In this document: in pieces, positions 4,200 through 6,639 of the stretch | Position numbering within the stretch: the first letter of the stretch is position 1 | How the letters are laid out: every line of letters begins with the position of its first letter | DNA from: Actinomycetales bacterium | GTDB lineage: Bacteria > Actinomycetota > Actinomycetes > Actinomycetales > Cellulomonadaceae | Length of the DNA stretch: 6,639 bases | Assembly (NCBI GenBank): GCA_015655615.1 | Contig: JAATES010000210.1 | Coordinates: 1-6,639, forward strand | Reading direction: 5' to 3' | Translations under genes and position numbers: made by a program | The notes under the pieces: generated by a model | Told to the model about the DNA's origin: nothing | Seen by the model: the letters and a program-made list of their open reading frames with translations, nothing else | Database searches by the model: none

Positions 4200-6491
4200 T
4201 CAGTCTGATCGCGCGGTGTCGGAACCGCGGGAGGCGGCCGTCGCGCCGGTGTCCATGGCCGTGCCGTCCACTACCCGCAAGCCGCCTGCCATGTGCTTGA
4301 CCCGCGAGGAGATCTCGATATGCCGTCCGTGGACCATCGGCCGCTGCTGAGGGTTACCGAGGTAGCCGCAGGTGCGCTTGACCACATCGCAGCTACGAGG
4401 GTCCTCGTTGCCGCAGTCCGGGCAGGCGAACCCGCGCGCCGTCGGCGTGAACTCGCCGGCGAATCCGCAGGCGTAGCACCGGTCGATCGGCGTGTTGGTG
4501 CCCAGGTAGCCGACTCGGTCATAGGCATAGTCCCACACCGCCTCCAGCGCACGCGGGTTCGTCCGCAGCACGGGGTACTCGCAGTAGTGGATGAAGCCGC
4601 CAGAGGCATAACGCGGGTAGTCCTTCTCGAAGTCGATCTTCTCGAAGGGCGTCGGGTTCTTGCGCACGTCGTAATGGAACGAGTTGGTGTAATAGTCCTT
4701 GTCGGTGATGTTCTCCACCGAGCCGAACTTCGCTTTGTCCAACCGGCAGAACCGGTCGGTGAGCGACTCGCTCGGGGTCGAGTACACCGAGAACTGATAG
4801 CCGTAATAGCGGGTCCAGCCCTGGGCACTGTCGTGCAGCCGCCGCAGGATGTCCACCGTGAACTGCTTCGCCTCGGGGTCGTCCTCCCAATTCCCGCCGA
4901 AGAACGCCGCTGCGGTCTCATACAGTCCGATGTAGCCCAGGGAGACGGTGGCACGCCCGCCGCGGAACAGCTCGTCCACGGAGTCCTGGGGAGACAGGTG
5001 CTTGCCGAACGCCCCGTGCACGTAGAGGATCGGCGCGTTGGCGGGGACCGCCTCCTTGCAGCGCTCGACCCGGTAGACGAGTGCGTCGCGCACGGTCTCG
5101 AGCCTTCGGTCCAGCACCTCCCAGAACGCGCCCTGATCCCCCCGGGTCTCCAACGCGATGTGGGGGAGATTGAGCGTCACCACCCCGAGGTTCATCCGGC
5201 CCTCGACCACATCGTTGCCGTCCTCGTCGCTCCATCCCTGGAGGAACGACCGGCATCCCATCGGCACCTTGAACGATCCGGTGATCTCCACGATCTTGTC
5301 GTAGGAGAGCACATCGGGGTACATCCGTTTGGTCGCGCACTCCACGGCGAGCTGCTTGAGGTCGTAGTTCGGGTCGGCCGGTTCGAGGTTCACGCCTCGC
5401 CGGAGCGTGAAGATCAGCTTGGGGAAGATCGCCGTACGACGCTCCCGGCCGAGCCCGAGGATGCGGATCTGCAGGATCGCCCGCTGGATCTCCCGTTCGA
5501 GCCACCCCTCGCCCAGGCCGAAGCCCACCGAGGTGAACGGCGTCTGGCCGTTGGAGGTGAACAGCGTGTTGATCTCGTATTCGAGGCTCTGCATCGCATC
5601 GTAGATGTCCTTGCGGGTCTTCTCCTCGGCATAGGCACGACGCTGGCTCGGCTCCGGGATCCAGCGCTGTGCATCGGCGAGGTGCTTCTCGAAGTTCCGC
5701 TGAGCGTAGGGCGCGAGCAGTTCGTCGATGCGGTTGACCGAGCAGCCTCCGTACTGGCTCGATGACACGTTGGCGATGATCTGCGATATCTGCGCGGTCG
5801 CGGTCTGGATGGAACGCGGCGGGTCCACCTGGGCGTTTCCGATGCGGAAGCCCTCGGTCAGCATCGTATGGAAGTCGATGAGGCAGCAGTTCGTCATGGG
5901 GGAGTAGGGGTGATAGTCGAGATCGTGGTAGTGCAACTCGCCCTTGGCATGCGCGTTGGCGACGTGCGGGGGCAGCATGCGCATCCCGATCGCCTTGCCG
6001 ACCGCACCCGCGGTCAGGTCGCGCTGGGTGTTGAAGACGTCGCTGTCCTTGTTCGCGTTCTCGTTGACCACCGCCGACTCCTTGTCCAGGAGCCTGCCAA
6101 TCGAGTGGTTGATGTCCGTCGCCTTGCTGCGGGAGAGGTCGCGCTGCACTCGATAGTCGATGTAGGCCTTCGACACCTCGTACTCATGCGAGGAGAGCAG
6201 GACGTGCTCGACGACGTTCTGCACCTCGTAGATCTTGATCTCGCCGTGGCCGTTGCCCGCGAAGCGGTCGGCGATCTCGGCGTTGATGCCCGAGACGAGG
6301 GTGTCGAGCGTGTGCTCGTGGAGCGGGGCGAGCAGTCCGTAGACCTCGACGAACGCACGTCGCAGCGCCGCCCTGATCCGGGCATCGTCGAACGGCAGAG
6401 TCCTGCCGTCGCGCTTGCGGACGTCCAGGTTGCGGACCGCCACCGGCAGCTCTCCAAGAACGTCCTGCTGACCCACATCCACGATGGTCAC
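4200..6491 (-). CDS. nrdD: Anaerobic (class III) ribonucleoside-triphosphate reductase
   Basis: A glycyl-radical enzyme of 763 residues (E. coli NrdD has 712) that reduces NTPs to dNTPs in the absence of oxygen, with formate as the usual reductant in the E. coli-type enzyme. An N-terminal ATP-cone (about 21-115, starting DVRKRDGR) provides allosteric activity control. Active-site cysteines are expected at NCC (202-203) and MGCRSFL (Cys413), with Asn in GRMNLGVVTLN (431-441). A zinc site is formed by Cys672, Cys675, Cys690 and Cys693. The glycyl radical should sit on Gly709 in RTCGYLG. A 29-residue tail rich in Thr, Ala and Ser follows RVKHM. The start codon is GTG at 6491; an upstream in-frame stop at 6515-6513 limits extension, and GGGGAGGGG lies upstream. 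NrdR boxes precede the gene, and nrdG follows in the same operon. Confidence 0.97.
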   Translation of the reverse strand: MTIVDVGQQDVLGELPVAVRNLDVRKRDGRTLPFDDARIRAALRRAFVEVYGLLAPLHEHTLDTLVSGINAEIADRFAGNGHGEIKIYEVQNVVEHVLLSSHEYEVSKAYIDYRVQRDLSRSKATDINHSIGRLLDKESAVVNENANKDSDVFNTQRDLTAGAVGKAIGMRMLPPHVANAHAKGELHYHDLDYHPYSPMTNCCLIDFHTMLTEGFRIGNAQVDPPRSIQTATAQISQIIANVSSSQYGGCSVNRIDELLAPYAQRNFEKHLADAQRWIPEPSQRRAYAEEKTRKDIYDAMQSLEYEINTLFTSNGQTPFTSVGFGLGEGWLEREIQRAILQIRILGLGRERRTAIFPKLIFTLRRGVNLEPADPNYDLKQLAVECATKRMYPDVLSYDKIVEITGSFKVPMGCRSFLQGWSDEDGNDVVEGRMNLGVVTLNLPHIALETRGDQGAFWEVLDRRLETVRDALVYRVERCKEAVPANAPILYVHGAFGKHLSPQDSVDELFRGGRATVSLGYIGLYETAAAFFGGNWEDDPEAKQFTVDILRRLHDSAQGWTRYYGYQFSVYSTPSESLTDRFCRLDKAKFGSVENITDKDYYTNSFHYDVRKNPTPFEKIDFEKDYPRYASGGFIHYCEYPVLRTNPRALEAVWDYAYDRVGYLGTNTPIDRCYACGFAGEFTPTARGFACPDCGNEDPRSCDVVKRTCGYLGNPQQRPMVHGRHIEISSRVKHMAGGLRVVDGTAMDTGATAASRGSDTARSD

Positions 6492-6548
6492 CGTGCCATC
6501 CCCTCCCCAGGGCTACCGCCTTCACGCGCCTGCCACAGCCGCTCATGC

Positions 6549-6564
6549 GAACTACATGTAGTGG
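6549..6564. promoter_or_regulatory. NrdR box 1 (proximal to nrdD)
   Basis: GAACTACATGTAGTGG contains the perfect 12-bp palindrome ACTACATGTAGT (6551-6562) and fits the NrdR consensus CWANATNTWG core. NrdR represses ribonucleotide reductase operons when dATP is abundant. It lies 58 bases before the nrdD start codon, where a promoter is expected. Confidence 0.85.
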
Positions 6565-6565
6565 A

Positions 6566-6581
6566 AACTACATTGATGTCA
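6566..6581. promoter_or_regulatory. Degenerate third 16-bp unit between the NrdR boxes
   Basis: AACTACATTGATGTCA repeats the left half (AACTACAT) of box 1 exactly 16 bases on, but its right half has lost the symmetry. Together with the two good boxes it makes three head-to-tail 16-bp units (6550-6565, 6566-6581, 6582-6597). It may be a relic or a weak site. Confidence 0.4.
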
Positions 6582-6596
6582 CACTAGATGTAGTGA
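6581..6596. promoter_or_regulatory. NrdR box 2 (distal to nrdD)
   Basis: ACACTAGATGTAGTGA is a near-ideal match to the NrdR consensus acaCwAtATaTwGtgt. It starts 32 bp from box 1, about three helical turns, leaving 16 bp between the boxes. That is the typical tandem layout for NrdR, placing both boxes on one face of the DNA. Confidence 0.88.
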
Positions 6597-6639
6597 CACG
6601 CCGTGGCGATGGGACCAAAGTCACGAGTATGCCCCAGGG

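Noticed and set aside
4293..5765. 490-codon plus-strand ORF opposite nrdD
   Set aside because: Long antisense frames are common against GC-rich genes. nrdD on the minus strand has full family conservation across this stretch, and no known domain is visible in the antisense product.
5868..6587. Plus-strand ORF spanning the nrdD start and NrdR boxes
   Set aside because: It is antisense to the conserved ATP-cone, runs through the NrdR operator and has no recognisable domain.
6550..6597. CRISPR-like or generic direct repeats upstream of nrdD
   Set aside because: The repeats are palindromic 16-bp units without spacers and match the NrdR consensus at the expected position.
1..6639. tRNA, rRNA, insertion sequence, integrase or attachment site
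   Set aside because: No tRNA-like cloverleaf, transposase motif, terminal inverted repeats or target duplications were seen; the genes look like ordinary chromosomal content.

Overview
The window reads as a piece of chromosome from a GC-rich actinobacterium. The evidence is strong G/C bias at third codon positions, a ClgR/PopR-type regulator beside paired clpP genes (an arrangement known from Streptomyces and relatives), and NrdR boxes of the actinobacterial kind. An oxygen-sensitive class III ribonucleotide reductase implies that the host grows, or at least makes DNA, without oxygen. A facultatively anaerobic actinobacterium fits best, but genus cannot be read from this sequence.

Layout, left to right. 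Bases 2-109 (+) are the last 35 codons of a CurA-like NADP-dependent oxidoreductase. Bases 174-545 (+) encode a small XRE/Cro-type regulator of the ClgR/PopR family. Facing it on the minus strand is a two-gene clpP operon: 1810 to 1166 (catalytically complete ClpP) and 1166 to 579 (second ClpP), joined by a one-base TGATG overlap. A 102-base spacer with a 15-bp tandem repeat and several palindromes separates clpP from a minus-strand 14-TM DHA2-type MFS exporter gene (3409 to 1913). Upstream of that, after a 116-base spacer with two hairpins, lies nrdG (4191 to 3526), preceded by nrdD (6491 to 4200). The last 148 bases are the nrdD control region with two excellent NrdR boxes 32 bp apart.

How the genes may work together. 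NrdD and NrdG form the anaerobic dNTP-synthesis enzyme and its radical-SAM activase, translated from one operon and probably repressed by NrdR. The regulator and the clpP pair look like the PopR/clpP3-clpP4 module of Streptomyces. The regulator ends in ALAA, the same last four residues as the ssrA tag, so it is probably itself destroyed by Clp protease, which would make a feedback loop. The exporter has no obvious tie to either module.

The most striking observation is in the second ClpP. The nucleophilic Ser is replaced by Ala (Ala100), and the oxyanion-hole SPGG motif has become CEGG. It looks like a pseudo-protease subunit, analogous in principle to ClpR of cyanobacteria and plastids, paired with an active subunit whose N-terminal axial-loop segment is short.
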